From assembly GCA_934590355.1 (NCBI GenBank), contig CAKTOX010000015.1, positions 1 through 41,794 on the forward strand: DNA of 41,794 nt, written 5' to 3'. This DNA is from an uncultured Oscillospiraceae bacterium. Its GTDB lineage: Bacteria; Bacillota; Clostridia; Oscillospirales; Oscillospiraceae. The number at the start of each line of letters is the position of its first letter. The first letter of the stretch is position 1. The notes below the pieces were generated by a model. It did no database searches and was not told the DNA's origin. It saw only the letters and a list, made by a program, of their open reading frames with translations. A program made the translations under genes and the position numbers. Of the stretch, positions 23,277 to 31,123 are shown in pieces.

Positions 23277-24857
23277 TCACCATGCGTGCTCATCGGGAAG
23301 TATCTCGATGGTGGAGTCTATCGGCTCCTCGCGCATGACGGTGCGCATATACTGGTTAAACTGGTCTCGTATTGCCTGTCTCGGGAAAATACGCGGGTCG
23401 GCAAGGTCGTGGCAAACCCAAACGAGGTTTATGCCGCGCTCTCTCGCCTGCTCCTCAAACATACCGTGCAGTCCGGTCAGTGCCTTGCAGGACATATGCT
23501 CCCACATCATGACCATGTCGGCATTCATCTTCTCGCAGTGCTCCCAAAGCTCGTCAAGAAGCACCTTGTAGCCGCCGTGGGTATGGTTGCGCATGATCAT
23601 GTTCATCGTGAGCCATGCCATATCGTAATACGCCTGCTCACGGTTTTCCGGAGTGTCCTCCTCGGCTATCTCATCGCTTATGACCATCGAGAGCATATCC
23701 GTCAGAGGTACAACGCCCCAGCACTGGATCATCCAATAGAGCATATCGATTATGTACTGCGGCTGAACGCCCCAAACTATGCATCTGTGGCGGTATTCCG
23801 GAGCCATCATGCTCTTCTTCTTGTAGCCCTGCTGCACGTATTTCATTATCTTCTTGTCGATATCGCTGAACACGGCAAAGCGGCCGCAGTTGCCCATGTA
23901 GTTTGTATCGTTATACAGCGAGAACACCGCGCCGACAAACTGCGGATAAGGTGTGCTGTTGACCTCGAGCCAATTCACGCGGTTGCGGGTGGTTTCATTC
24001 ACGCGCTTTGCGCACTCGAAATATGCCTTCCAATCCCACTTTTCGCCGGTCTGCTCTTCAATAAACTTAATGGCAGCCTTGACGTCATTTGCCGCGTATG
24101 TCTGAACGTCCTCCTGCTTATGGCGCATGGGAGCGGCGAGCTGAAAGGTCGGTATGCCGTACTCGCGCTCAAGGCGCTTTGCGATGAGGCCGTTGCCCAT
24201 GAGCGAGCCGTCGCAGGTCGTGTTGACCTGAACGGCGCACTTGCCGAGCACGGGGAAGTCGTCGTCAATGGAAACGCCCGCCTCCGCCTCCGGCATCGGG
24301 CACACGTCGCCGGGAATACCGAACTGCTGCGCAACGTCGAGGTAGTGCAGACCCGAATTCTGGTTGAGGAGGTTTGCCGAGAACATCGTGGGTACCTCGC
24401 GCAATATACAGTTGAGCGTCGGGAAGCCCATCATGACCGCCGTCATAGCGTTTTCGTCCCACAGCACGCACTTTTCGGAATATTTCACGTCGTTGCCGGT
24501 CCTGCGGTCGCCTCGTATGGAGTTATCAATACAGGTGGCAACGTCCTTAACAACGAAGTCCATAGCCGTGTGTGTTATGCGAAGCGCCTCGTCGCGCATG
24601 CCGATCGTGAATTTATCCATCATATGCGGCACGGCAAGGTAGTTTCCGAACCAGCGATAGCGGAACATCGCCTTGACATTGCGTGGCTTTATTATGACCT
24701 TTGCGAGTATCGACAGAAGGTACAGCCATCTGGTGTAATCATACAGAGTGTCCTTCAGTCCGCGCCACTCGCGGCGGCGGCGCACCTTACCCTGATCATA
24801 CAAAACGCCTAAGCGCTGCTCTCCCTTGCGCACCTTATCATTTACGACGATGGCCAT
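23277..24857 (-). CDS. 2-hydroxyacyl-CoA dehydratase, large (A-like) subunit, operon 2
   Basis: 526 residues, longer than typical HgdA, FldB or HadB subunits (about 400-480). The N-terminal 120 residues carry REWRGLKDTLYDYTRWL (29-45) shared with operons 1 and 3. Probable cluster or active-site Cys are Cys186 (GIPGDVC), Cys207 (GKC) and Cys215 (TTCDG); spacing 21 and 8 is identical in operon 3. The C-terminus has SCKALTGLHG and EEPIDST. The ATG overlaps the small-subunit stop by one base (TAATG). Together with that subunit it should form an HGD-D heterodimer acting on a 2-hydroxyacyl-CoA. Needs an ATP-dependent activator that is not encoded here. Confidence 0.9.
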   Translation of the reverse strand: MAIVVNDKVRKGEQRLGVLYDQGKVRRRREWRGLKDTLYDYTRWLYLLSILAKVIIKPRNVKAMFRYRWFGNYLAVPHMMDKFTIGMRDEALRITHTAMDFVVKDVATCIDNSIRGDRRTGNDVKYSEKCVLWDENAMTAVMMGFPTLNCILREVPTMFSANLLNQNSGLHYLDVAQQFGIPGDVCPMPEAEAGVSIDDDFPVLGKCAVQVNTTCDGSLMGNGLIAKRLEREYGIPTFQLAAPMRHKQEDVQTYAANDVKAAIKFIEEQTGEKWDWKAYFECAKRVNETTRNRVNWLEVNSTPYPQFVGAVFSLYNDTNYMGNCGRFAVFSDIDKKIMKYVQQGYKKKSMMAPEYRHRCIVWGVQPQYIIDMLYWMIQCWGVVPLTDMLSMVISDEIAEEDTPENREQAYYDMAWLTMNMIMRNHTHGGYKVLLDELWEHCEKMNADMVMMWEHMSCKALTGLHGMFEEQARERGINLVWVCHDLADPRIFPRQAIRDQFNQYMRTVMREEPIDSTIEILPDEHAW

Positions 24858-26053
24858 TACTTCGCACCTCCCTGAAGCTTCTTGATCTCAATGCTTTCAA
24901 CGAACGCCTGAACTCTCGTTCGCATCTGACCTACGGATGCGCTGATGTTATAGGGACGGTCGACCGAAAGTACGGGATAGTTATAGTCGTCTCTGAGCAT
25001 CGTCGAGCCCAAAAGTCTCTCATATGCCCACGGGTCGCAGAACTTTATCTGCTCGTAGATTATGCCGTCAGCGCCGTATTCCTTGGCAAGGTCGTTGACA
25101 TATGCCTTTCTTCCGTAGACCTTCTCCATGTTGAACATACGCGGGCAGTGTCCGTTATAGACATAGTGGCGGCACACCTGAGTGAGTGCGTCCTCTTCAT
25201 CGTTAAGCGCGATCTCCATTCTGCCGGGCAGTGAGCCGAAGCAGTAGCGGTCGGCGCATACATAGGCTCCGGTCTCCTCTATCAGCTTTATAAAGCCGCT
25301 GTCATCGACCTCGGAGCCGACTATCATGATACGCGCGCGGTAGGGCTTATCCTCCGGCTCGCGCGTCTTGAGCTCCTCAAGTGTCTCCTCGAGCTTATCG
25401 ATTATGAGATACTGCGGCATGACGTAGGTTGCAAGCGTGAGGATATGGAACTCGTATCCCGTTATCCTCGGCTTTTCCTCCTTGCGGAAATTGCCTATCT
25501 CGGTTATCACGCGGCAGACGCGGTTGTGCGTCTCGACCGCTTTTCTTATTGCGGCATCGGAAATGTCAATGCCGTATTTTTCGCTCAACGGCGTGAGAAT
25601 ATGATTTTTGCACTGCAAAACAAGAAGCTCAACTCCGTTTTCGTCCGCCTTGAGTGGGATCTCCATGAACTCGTGGAAGAACTTATCGTTCCCCGCGCCC
25701 ATGGTCTTGAGAAGCTCCATATTCTCGACGCAGCGGTTGATCATCGTGCAGCCGTCCGGCGCAATAACGCAATCTGCGAAGTTAAAGCCGCCCTCGATGG
25801 CGCGCTCGAGCAGCGCTCTTGATGTTTCGCAAAGAAAGCTCGTCATATAATACGTTGCAATATCCATCGAACCCGTGTTAGGCGCGTGCAGGCGGATGCC
25901 GAAGGCATTGCCCAAATTCATAAGCGGCTCCGGTGTGTTCTCGCAGACATATGCGACGCAGATCTTGCCGTCTTTCTTGGCCTTGCTGATGAGCTGATTG
26001 TTCGCTTCCTGCAAAAGATTTTCAAAGTATTGCAGATGCTTCAGGTCTCTCAT
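24857..26053 (-). CDS. 2-hydroxyacyl-CoA dehydratase, small (B-like) subunit, operon 2
   Basis: 398 residues, starting MRDLKHLQYF; GGGGGAG lies 9 bases before the ATG. Cluster-ligand candidates Cys75 (FLCETS), Cys102 (GCTMIN) and Cys271 (DRYCFGS) match the operon 1 and 3 homologues. It lacks the extra Cys50, Cys60 and Cys210 of those two and differs most from them, so it may serve a different substrate. First gene of the operon, with its own promoter; overlaps the large-subunit start by one base. Confidence 0.92.
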   Translation of the reverse strand: MRDLKHLQYFENLLQEANNQLISKAKKDGKICVAYVCENTPEPLMNLGNAFGIRLHAPNTGSMDIATYYMTSFLCETSRALLERAIEGGFNFADCVIAPDGCTMINRCVENMELLKTMGAGNDKFFHEFMEIPLKADENGVELLVLQCKNHILTPLSEKYGIDISDAAIRKAVETHNRVCRVITEIGNFRKEEKPRITGYEFHILTLATYVMPQYLIIDKLEETLEELKTREPEDKPYRARIMIVGSEVDDSGFIKLIEETGAYVCADRYCFGSLPGRMEIALNDEEDALTQVCRHYVYNGHCPRMFNMEKVYGRKAYVNDLAKEYGADGIIYEQIKFCDPWAYERLLGSTMLRDDYNYPVLSVDRPYNISASVGQMRTRVQAFVESIEIKKLQGGAK

Positions 26054-26115
26054 TGTCTAACTCCCCCATTTCTTGTTAATACTATTGCCGTTCCTTACGG
26101 ATATTGCCTGTTAAC

Positions 26116-26144
26116 AGTTTATCAGTTTAAGCACTTTAATTCAA
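26116..26144 (-). promoter_or_regulatory. Promoter of dehydratase operon 2
   Basis: Minus strand TTGAAT (26139-26144), 17-base spacer, TAAACT (26116-26121). The leader contains CTGTTAACAG and a TTAACAAG half-site resembling part of a Rex box, but no full Rex palindrome. The rest of the 285-base gap holds only the terminator of the neighbouring surface protein. Confidence 0.6.
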
Positions 26145-26267
26145 TATATTTATGCACTTTCTACATTATGTCTATTGGTTGAGCGATATTTTGTATATAA
26201 TTACTACAAAATATTAAGAAGTTGTATATTTACTGCGCATTTTCTGCTCATCGTCGCGGCGACGGCG

Positions 26268-26305
26268 CGAAAAAAACTCCCCGGCATCTGAATGATACCG
26301 GGGAG
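26268..26305 (-). terminator. Terminator of SLH 5'-nucleotidase gene
   Basis: Perfect 8-bp CTCCCCGG/CCGGGGAG stem with a 13-base loop, then TTTTTTT on the minus strand. Confidence 0.8.
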
Positions 26306-26338
26306 AAAAAAGCTATTTTTATTATTTTAAAAAGGAGA

Positions 26339-29300
26339 TCACTTTACTGCACGGCCGATGAATGCAACGAGCTGTGCACGGGTGCAGACGCTGTCGGGAT
26401 CGAAGGTGTCGGCGGTAACGCCGTTTGCAACCTTCGCGCCGGCTGCCCAAATGACTGCATCGTAGTAGTAGGAGCCCTCTACGAGGTCATTGAAGGGATT
26501 CTGGCCTGCTGCCTGAGGATTGTTCTTATAGCGCCAGATGAAGGTTACGGTCTGTGCGCGGGTAACTTCCTCGTACGGGCTGAAGGTGGTGTCGCTGGTA
26601 CCGAGAGTAATGTTATTCTCGTATGCCCACAGGACAGCCTGCTCGTAGTAGGAGTCATTCTCAACGTCCGTAAACGGCATGACGGTTGTCTTGGGAGTCG
26701 GGCAGCCTGCCTCACGCCACAGCATGGTGACGATCTGTGCACGGGTGCCGCTCTCGTTCGGGCTGAAGGTGGTGTCGCTGGTGCCCTTGACAATGCCTCG
26801 GTTTGCAAGAGCCATCAGGCTCTCATAGAAGTAGTCATCAATGCGGACGTCAACGAAGGGATTGCTGGTGATGAGCTTCCAAGTGGAATCGTGACCGCGA
26901 ACGACTCTGTCGGTGGGAGAAACAACGCCCATGTGAGCAACGTACTCGCCGATGAGAGTGGGTACGGGTGCGCGGTCTGCGCCGAGGTTCATGCTGGCAG
27001 TCCAGCAGCAGTCAGCCTCACTCAGGCCGGTAGCCTCGGCAAAGCCGTAGCCGCCGGACATACGGTAGGAGTTGAGTGCTACGCGGATCGTGCCCTTCAT
27101 ATCGAGCAGGTCAACACCGTTGATCTTTGCGTAAGCGACACGCTCGCCTGCGGGCTTGGTGAGGTCGAAGCAGTAGTCAACGCCGTAGAAGGTATCCATG
27201 CCGAAGATGGATGAGCCTTGGCCGATAACGGCCTTGCCGTCCTTCAGAGCATACATATCCGCAACTGCGCTCATCCATGTGTAAAGCTGCTTCGGGGTCA
27301 TATCGACCGCGCAAAGGAGGTTGTTTGCATAGCGGTAAAGCTTTGCAAGCTCGAGGGTGGAAATGGTCTGACCGTCGGTAGGAACGAGGCTGAGAGTCCA
27401 GTTGCTGCCGGAGGTGCCGAATACGGGGGAGGCAATGGAGACAGTTGCGCCCTTGATGCCGTCCTTCTCGTAGTTCTGCCAGGTTGCCCAGATCTGAGCC
27501 TTGTGGATGAGGTTGGAAACCTGAGTCTGGCTGTAAAGGATGTCGTTGTTGTTCTTGCCTTCGGTCTCGGACTTGTATGCGTCCCAGCCGTTGTCGAACT
27601 TGCCGAGAGGTGCGGAGGCCCATGCGAAGGTCTCGTCGTACCAGGGCTGAAGCTGCTCTGCGAGAGCCGTGTCGTCCTTAACATCCTTGAGAGCTATGTT
27701 GTTGGCGGTTACGGTGAAGTCCTTGACCTTGCCGTTCTCGTCGAAGCTTACGGTAAAGACGTTCTCGGTGAGGTGGGTGCCGCCGCCGTTGACGAGGTAG
27801 ATCTCCTTGCCGTCGGCGTTCTTAACGGTCTCAACGCTTGCTCTGTGGTCATGGCCGCAGATGAAGAGGTCAACATCGTGGGACTTGGTTGCGGCGATGT
27901 ATGACTGAGACTCGAGGTCACGGACGGTGCTGGAGCCGCGGCCGCTGTGAGCGGTGACGACGATGATGTCGGCAAGATCCTTATCCTTGATTTCCTTGGT
28001 CCACTTGTTGACCTCATTCTCGAGATCGCCGTTGGGGTTGTCAAGGCTGCTGAACTGGAGGTTGGGGTAGTTGGTTGCGAGGTCCCATGTTGCGTTTGCT
28101 GCGTTGCCGAAGCCGATGATGGCTACGCGGACGGTGCGTCCGTTGCCTGCGTCAAGGGTCTTGATAATGTACGGGTCATAGTAGGAATCGCCGGCATTGG
28201 CGTCCTCGCCGCGGAAGTTCTTTCCGTCCTTGAGGAGAGTGAGGTTAGCGCTGAGGACTGCAATGCCTGCCTTATCGGCAAGAAGAGTCTGAGTGTCGCG
28301 CTGCTCGGGAGTGTAGTTAAACTCATGGTTGCCCATGCCCCAGACGTCGTAGCCGATCGCCTTCATTGCGGTAATCATTGGGTTTTCCTTGTCTGCCTTA
28401 TGGGTGATTGCGTACTGAGCTACCAGAGTGCCCTGAATGGTATCGCCGTTGTCGATAACGATGGTGTTCTTATCGCCGTAGATATTACGAACGTTTTTGA
28501 CTGCGGTTGCAACGCGCTCCATGGAGTTGGAAACAGCCTGCTGGCTGGAAACGTCCTTAACAGTGGAGCGGCCGTGCATATCGGTGGTGGACAGAACAGA
28601 GAAATAGAATGCACCGGGAGTGGTGTTGACGATCTTCCAGGTGGAAGTGATCTCGGGAGCGATGGTGCCCTGCTCGGTGATGTAGTCGGCAAGCAGATTA
28701 CGTGCCTGACCCTTATCCTCGCCCTGGATCATGTTGTACTGGGTGGAGTAGATAACGCGGCTTTCATCGTTGGGCGTGAAGTTGCAGCCATGATCGTTAA
28801 GGTACTGAACATAGTTACCGCCGCCGTTGAAGCGGTAGTTATTGATAACTACGGTGAAGCTGTCGTTATCCTTTACCTCTTTGCCGTTGTAGGTCATGGA
28901 GGTGATGCGGCCGCCGGAGGGCTTGCTGGCGTCGATGACGTAGGAGAAGCCGTCGCCGGAGATAATGTCATAGTAGGTCAGGCCGCCGCTGATGCCATAG
29001 GAGCCGTCATCATTGACCTTGACCTTGGATGCGGAGCACTCAAGCCAAGTGCGGACCTCCTTGCCGCTCATGGTGATCTGGTAGAACCAGTTCTCGTAGC
29101 GGTACAGGCGGAACATATCGCCGAGGGTGATCTGGCCTTCGGGGATGAGGTTCTCTGCGCTGCCGGAGGTCAGAGGCGCGGTGATGGAAAGCTGAGCGGG
29201 CTTATCGTCGTTCTTGTTGTCGGGGGTGTTGAGACCGGTGCGGTCATATGCGCCCCAGGTCTGGACCTTGTTTACGAGGTCAACGAATGCAGAGGGAGCA

Positions 29301-30451
29301 GTGCCCAGGTTCTTTGCGGAGAAGTTGCCGCTTGCAGAGCCGATGGGCTTGAGCATGTACTCGTTCCAGGTAGCATTTTCGTAGGGCTCAAGAGCTGCCT
29401 TCAAGGTAGAATCGGCATCGTACTTAGCGACGGTGGTGTTGCCCTCTCGCTTGCTCATGGTCTCAATGCCTATTTCGGTGGTGTAGGTCTCGGCGGTCTT
29501 GTCGTAGGTAACAAGAACACGGCCGACTGCGCCTGCGCTGCTGCCCGGGGAGATGACGGGAATTTCCTTGCCGTCAACGTTTTTGATCGTTCTTGCGGAC
29601 TGACGGTGCTCATGACCGGTGAAAACGAGGTCGATGCCGTCGGTGGTGGAAACGAGCTCACGGATGAAGTCAGAGTGAACGGGATCGCCGTCAACACCGC
29701 TGTGGGTGACGATAGCGACGAGGTCTGCCTTCTCGTGCATCTCTTTTTCATAATGCTTGTAGGTCTCGATAACGCCTGCAAAGTAGATGCCTCTCCAGTT
29801 TTCGGGGACATCCCAGTTTGCGATGTTGGGGTTGCCGATGCCCATAACTGCGACCTTAACACCGTCATATTCCTTGATGATGTAAGGAGCATAGTTGTTC
29901 CAGGTCTTCCAGTCCTTAGACTCTGCACTGTTGGTGTTAGCGTCAAGGTAGTTGGCCACGGAAACCGCGACCTGAGACTCGGTCTCGGTGGAGGCGGATG
30001 TGAGGTAGTTCAGCTGGCGCTGGAGAATGTCCATGCCGTAGTTGAACTCATGGTTGCCGACGACCCACATGTCGTAGTCCAGCATACGCAGGACCTTCAT
30101 TGCGGGGTCCTGTACGTCCTTCTGGTAGAACGCATAGTAGTAGGTCAGCGGGGTACCCTGAATGGTATCGCCCGCGTCGGCAAGGAATACGTTCTTGTAC
30201 TGCTCGCGCTGCTGATTAATATAAGTAGCAACACGAGTCATACCAGTAGCATTTTTGCCTGACTCGGACACGCCATTCGAGTAATTGGTTCCGTACATCT
30301 GGCCGTGAATGTCAGAGGTGCCGAGGAAGAGGATCTGAACCTCATCCGATGCTGCTTCGGTTTCGCCTTCGGCGAATACAGCAGGCACCATCGTCACGAT
30401 CATGCACAGTACCAGCATGAATGCAAGAATGCGCGACAGTCTTTTCTTCAT
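26339..30451 (-). CDS. S-layer-anchored protein with two tandem 5'-nucleotidase modules
   Basis: 1370 residues. Signal peptide (KKRLSRILAFMLVLCMIVTMVPAVFA region, residues 1-27). First module, metallophosphatase: DIHG (Asp47, His49), GDTIQG (94-99), GNHEFNYG (132-139), THSGVDGD and GHEHRQ, then a 5'-nucleotidase C-terminal domain. The second module, from about residue 615, repeats all of it: TDMHG, GDTIQG, GNHEFNY, AHSGRG, GHDHRA and its own C-terminal domain. Three SLH domains end the protein (about 1195-1370, each with TRAQ). It probably hydrolyses extracellular nucleotides or UDP-sugars at the cell surface, for nucleoside and phosphate supply. AAGGAGA precedes the chosen ATG; an upstream in-frame start is rejected because it lies before that site. 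Confidence 0.93.
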   Translation of the reverse strand: MKKRLSRILAFMLVLCMIVTMVPAVFAEGETEAASDEVQILFLGTSDIHGQMYGTNYSNGVSESGKNATGMTRVATYINQQREQYKNVFLADAGDTIQGTPLTYYYAFYQKDVQDPAMKVLRMLDYDMWVVGNHEFNYGMDILQRQLNYLTSASTETESQVAVSVANYLDANTNSAESKDWKTWNNYAPYIIKEYDGVKVAVMGIGNPNIANWDVPENWRGIYFAGVIETYKHYEKEMHEKADLVAIVTHSGVDGDPVHSDFIRELVSTTDGIDLVFTGHEHRQSARTIKNVDGKEIPVISPGSSAGAVGRVLVTYDKTAETYTTEIGIETMSKREGNTTVAKYDADSTLKAALEPYENATWNEYMLKPIGSASGNFSAKNLGTAPSAFVDLVNKVQTWGAYDRTGLNTPDNKNDDKPAQLSITAPLTSGSAENLIPEGQITLGDMFRLYRYENWFYQITMSGKEVRTWLECSASKVKVNDDGSYGISGGLTYYDIISGDGFSYVIDASKPSGGRITSMTYNGKEVKDNDSFTVVINNYRFNGGGNYVQYLNDHGCNFTPNDESRVIYSTQYNMIQGEDKGQARNLLADYITEQGTIAPEITSTWKIVNTTPGAFYFSVLSTTDMHGRSTVKDVSSQQAVSNSMERVATAVKNVRNIYGDKNTIVIDNGDTIQGTLVAQYAITHKADKENPMITAMKAIGYDVWGMGNHEFNYTPEQRDTQTLLADKAGIAVLSANLTLLKDGKNFRGEDANAGDSYYDPYIIKTLDAGNGRTVRVAIIGFGNAANATWDLATNYPNLQFSSLDNPNGDLENEVNKWTKEIKDKDLADIIVVTAHSGRGSSTVRDLESQSYIAATKSHDVDLFICGHDHRASVETVKNADGKEIYLVNGGGTHLTENVFTVSFDENGKVKDFTVTANNIALKDVKDDTALAEQLQPWYDETFAWASAPLGKFDNGWDAYKSETEGKNNNDILYSQTQVSNLIHKAQIWATWQNYEKDGIKGATVSIASPVFGTSGSNWTLSLVPTDGQTISTLELAKLYRYANNLLCAVDMTPKQLYTWMSAVADMYALKDGKAVIGQGSSIFGMDTFYGVDYCFDLTKPAGERVAYAKINGVDLLDMKGTIRVALNSYRMSGGYGFAEATGLSEADCCWTASMNLGADRAPVPTLIGEYVAHMGVVSPTDRVVRGHDSTWKLITSNPFVDVRIDDYFYESLMALANRGIVKGTSDTTFSPNESGTRAQIVTMLWREAGCPTPKTTVMPFTDVENDSYYEQAVLWAYENNITLGTSDTTFSPYEEVTRAQTVTFIWRYKNNPQAAGQNPFNDLVEGSYYYDAVIWAAGAKVANGVTADTFDPDSVCTRAQLVAFIGRAVK

Positions 30452-30504
30452 TTTTTGTCTCCTTTTTAATTTTGTATCGGGCAAAACCCGACAATTCTAC
30501 TCTT

Positions 30505-30533
30505 ACTATAACCTATTTATTCGGTCGCGTCTA
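30505..30533 (-). promoter_or_regulatory. Promoter of SLH 5'-nucleotidase
   Basis: Minus strand TAGACG (30528-30533), 17-base spacer, TATAGT (30505-30510). The -35 match is partial. Confidence 0.5.
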
Positions 30534-30616
30534 TACGATATTGATTTTTCGTCGTTGTCACTAATTATTTAATTAAATTTTTTAAATTAACATACAATTT
30601 TTTTGCCTTGATTTTA

Positions 30617-30653
30617 AAAAATCTCCTATACCGATTTCGATATAGGAGATTTT
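30617..30653 (-). terminator. Terminator of dehydratase operon 3
   Basis: Stem of about 13 bp (AAAATCTCCTATA/TATAGGAGATTTT) with a 10-base loop, then TTTT on the minus strand. Confidence 0.85.
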
Positions 30654-30665
30654 CGTTATTAAATT

Positions 30666-30935
30666 TCAGAATTTTACAAATCCCGTGAGCGTTCCGAGCG
30701 GATAGCCGAGCGTCCACTCGTTTTCGCCGCACTTCGGGCAGACGGTGCCCCGCTCATGCAGCTCGTCGATATACGCCTCGGCGCGCTGTAAGTACATATT
30801 CGTTTTTGCGACGTGCTTGCACCTGCGGCAGAACACGAGGTAATTTGCAAAGCTGTCGTATATCCCATTCTTGCGGTTTTCCTTTTCCTCATAGGACAGC
30901 TCGCGCGGGAGAATGTTGCGGTTCGTGTAGCTCAT
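30666..30935 (-). CDS. Small zinc-ribbon-like protein at end of dehydratase operon 3
   Basis: 89 residues. Two Cys pairs, Cys36-x2-Cys39 (FCRRCK) and Cys66-x2-Cys69 (VCPKCG), 27 residues apart, form a probable zinc-ribbon or rubredoxin-like knuckle. A helical segment (NMYLQRAEAYIDELHERG) lies between them. AGGAGG is 8 bases before the ATG and overlaps the stop of the microprotein gene upstream, so it is in the same operon. It has no counterpart after operon 2, where the terminator follows the microprotein directly. Function not recognised; metal binding is inferred from the Cys pattern only. Confidence 0.75.
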   Translation of the reverse strand: MSYTNRNILPRELSYEEKENRKNGIYDSFANYLVFCRRCKHVAKTNMYLQRAEAYIDELHERGTVCPKCGENEWTLGYPLGTLTGFVKF

Positions 30936-30949
30936 TTTCCGAAGCCTCC

Positions 30950-31108
30950 TTAAATCAGGTGCTCGCGCTTTACGCTGTCATAATGCTTGTCAAGGAAGGG
31001 CACTATGACGCTGCGCATGAGCCTCATATCGAGATTATAATAGTAAACGGCAAACAGCGCGGCGATCGCGGCTGTGCTTATGCCCATGATTTTGGCGATT
31101 GCTTTCAT
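30950..31108 (-). CDS. Conserved small membrane protein linked to dehydratase (operon 3)
   Basis: 52 residues, beginning 15 bases after the large-subunit stop, with a ribosome-binding site AAAGGAGC 6 bases upstream. Hydrophobic helix at about residues 6-22, then YYYNLDMRLM, a Val-x-Pro, and YDSVKREHLI. Homologous to the operon 2 microprotein in the same position: both share LFAV, Y-x-x-N-L-D-M-K/R, Pro ten residues later, and YD before an Arg-containing tail. No known family recognised. Conservation at the same operon position argues that it is real and tied to dehydratase function. Confidence 0.75.
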   Translation of the reverse strand: MKAIAKIMGISTAAIAALFAVYYYNLDMRLMRSVIVPFLDKHYDSVKREHLI

Positions 31109-31123
31109 TATGCTGCTCCTTTC

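Noticed and set aside
26054..26160. Full Rex operator before dehydratase operon 2
   Set aside because: Only half-site-like TTAACAAG and a short CTGTTAACAG are present; the second half-site of the known TTGTTAA-N4-TTAACAA box is missing.
27947..30262. Plus-strand open frame of 771 codons opposite the 5'-nucleotidase gene
   Set aside because: Long antisense frames of low-complexity Val/Gly/Ala/Asp are a by-product of codon bias; the minus-strand protein has two full sets of catalytic motifs.
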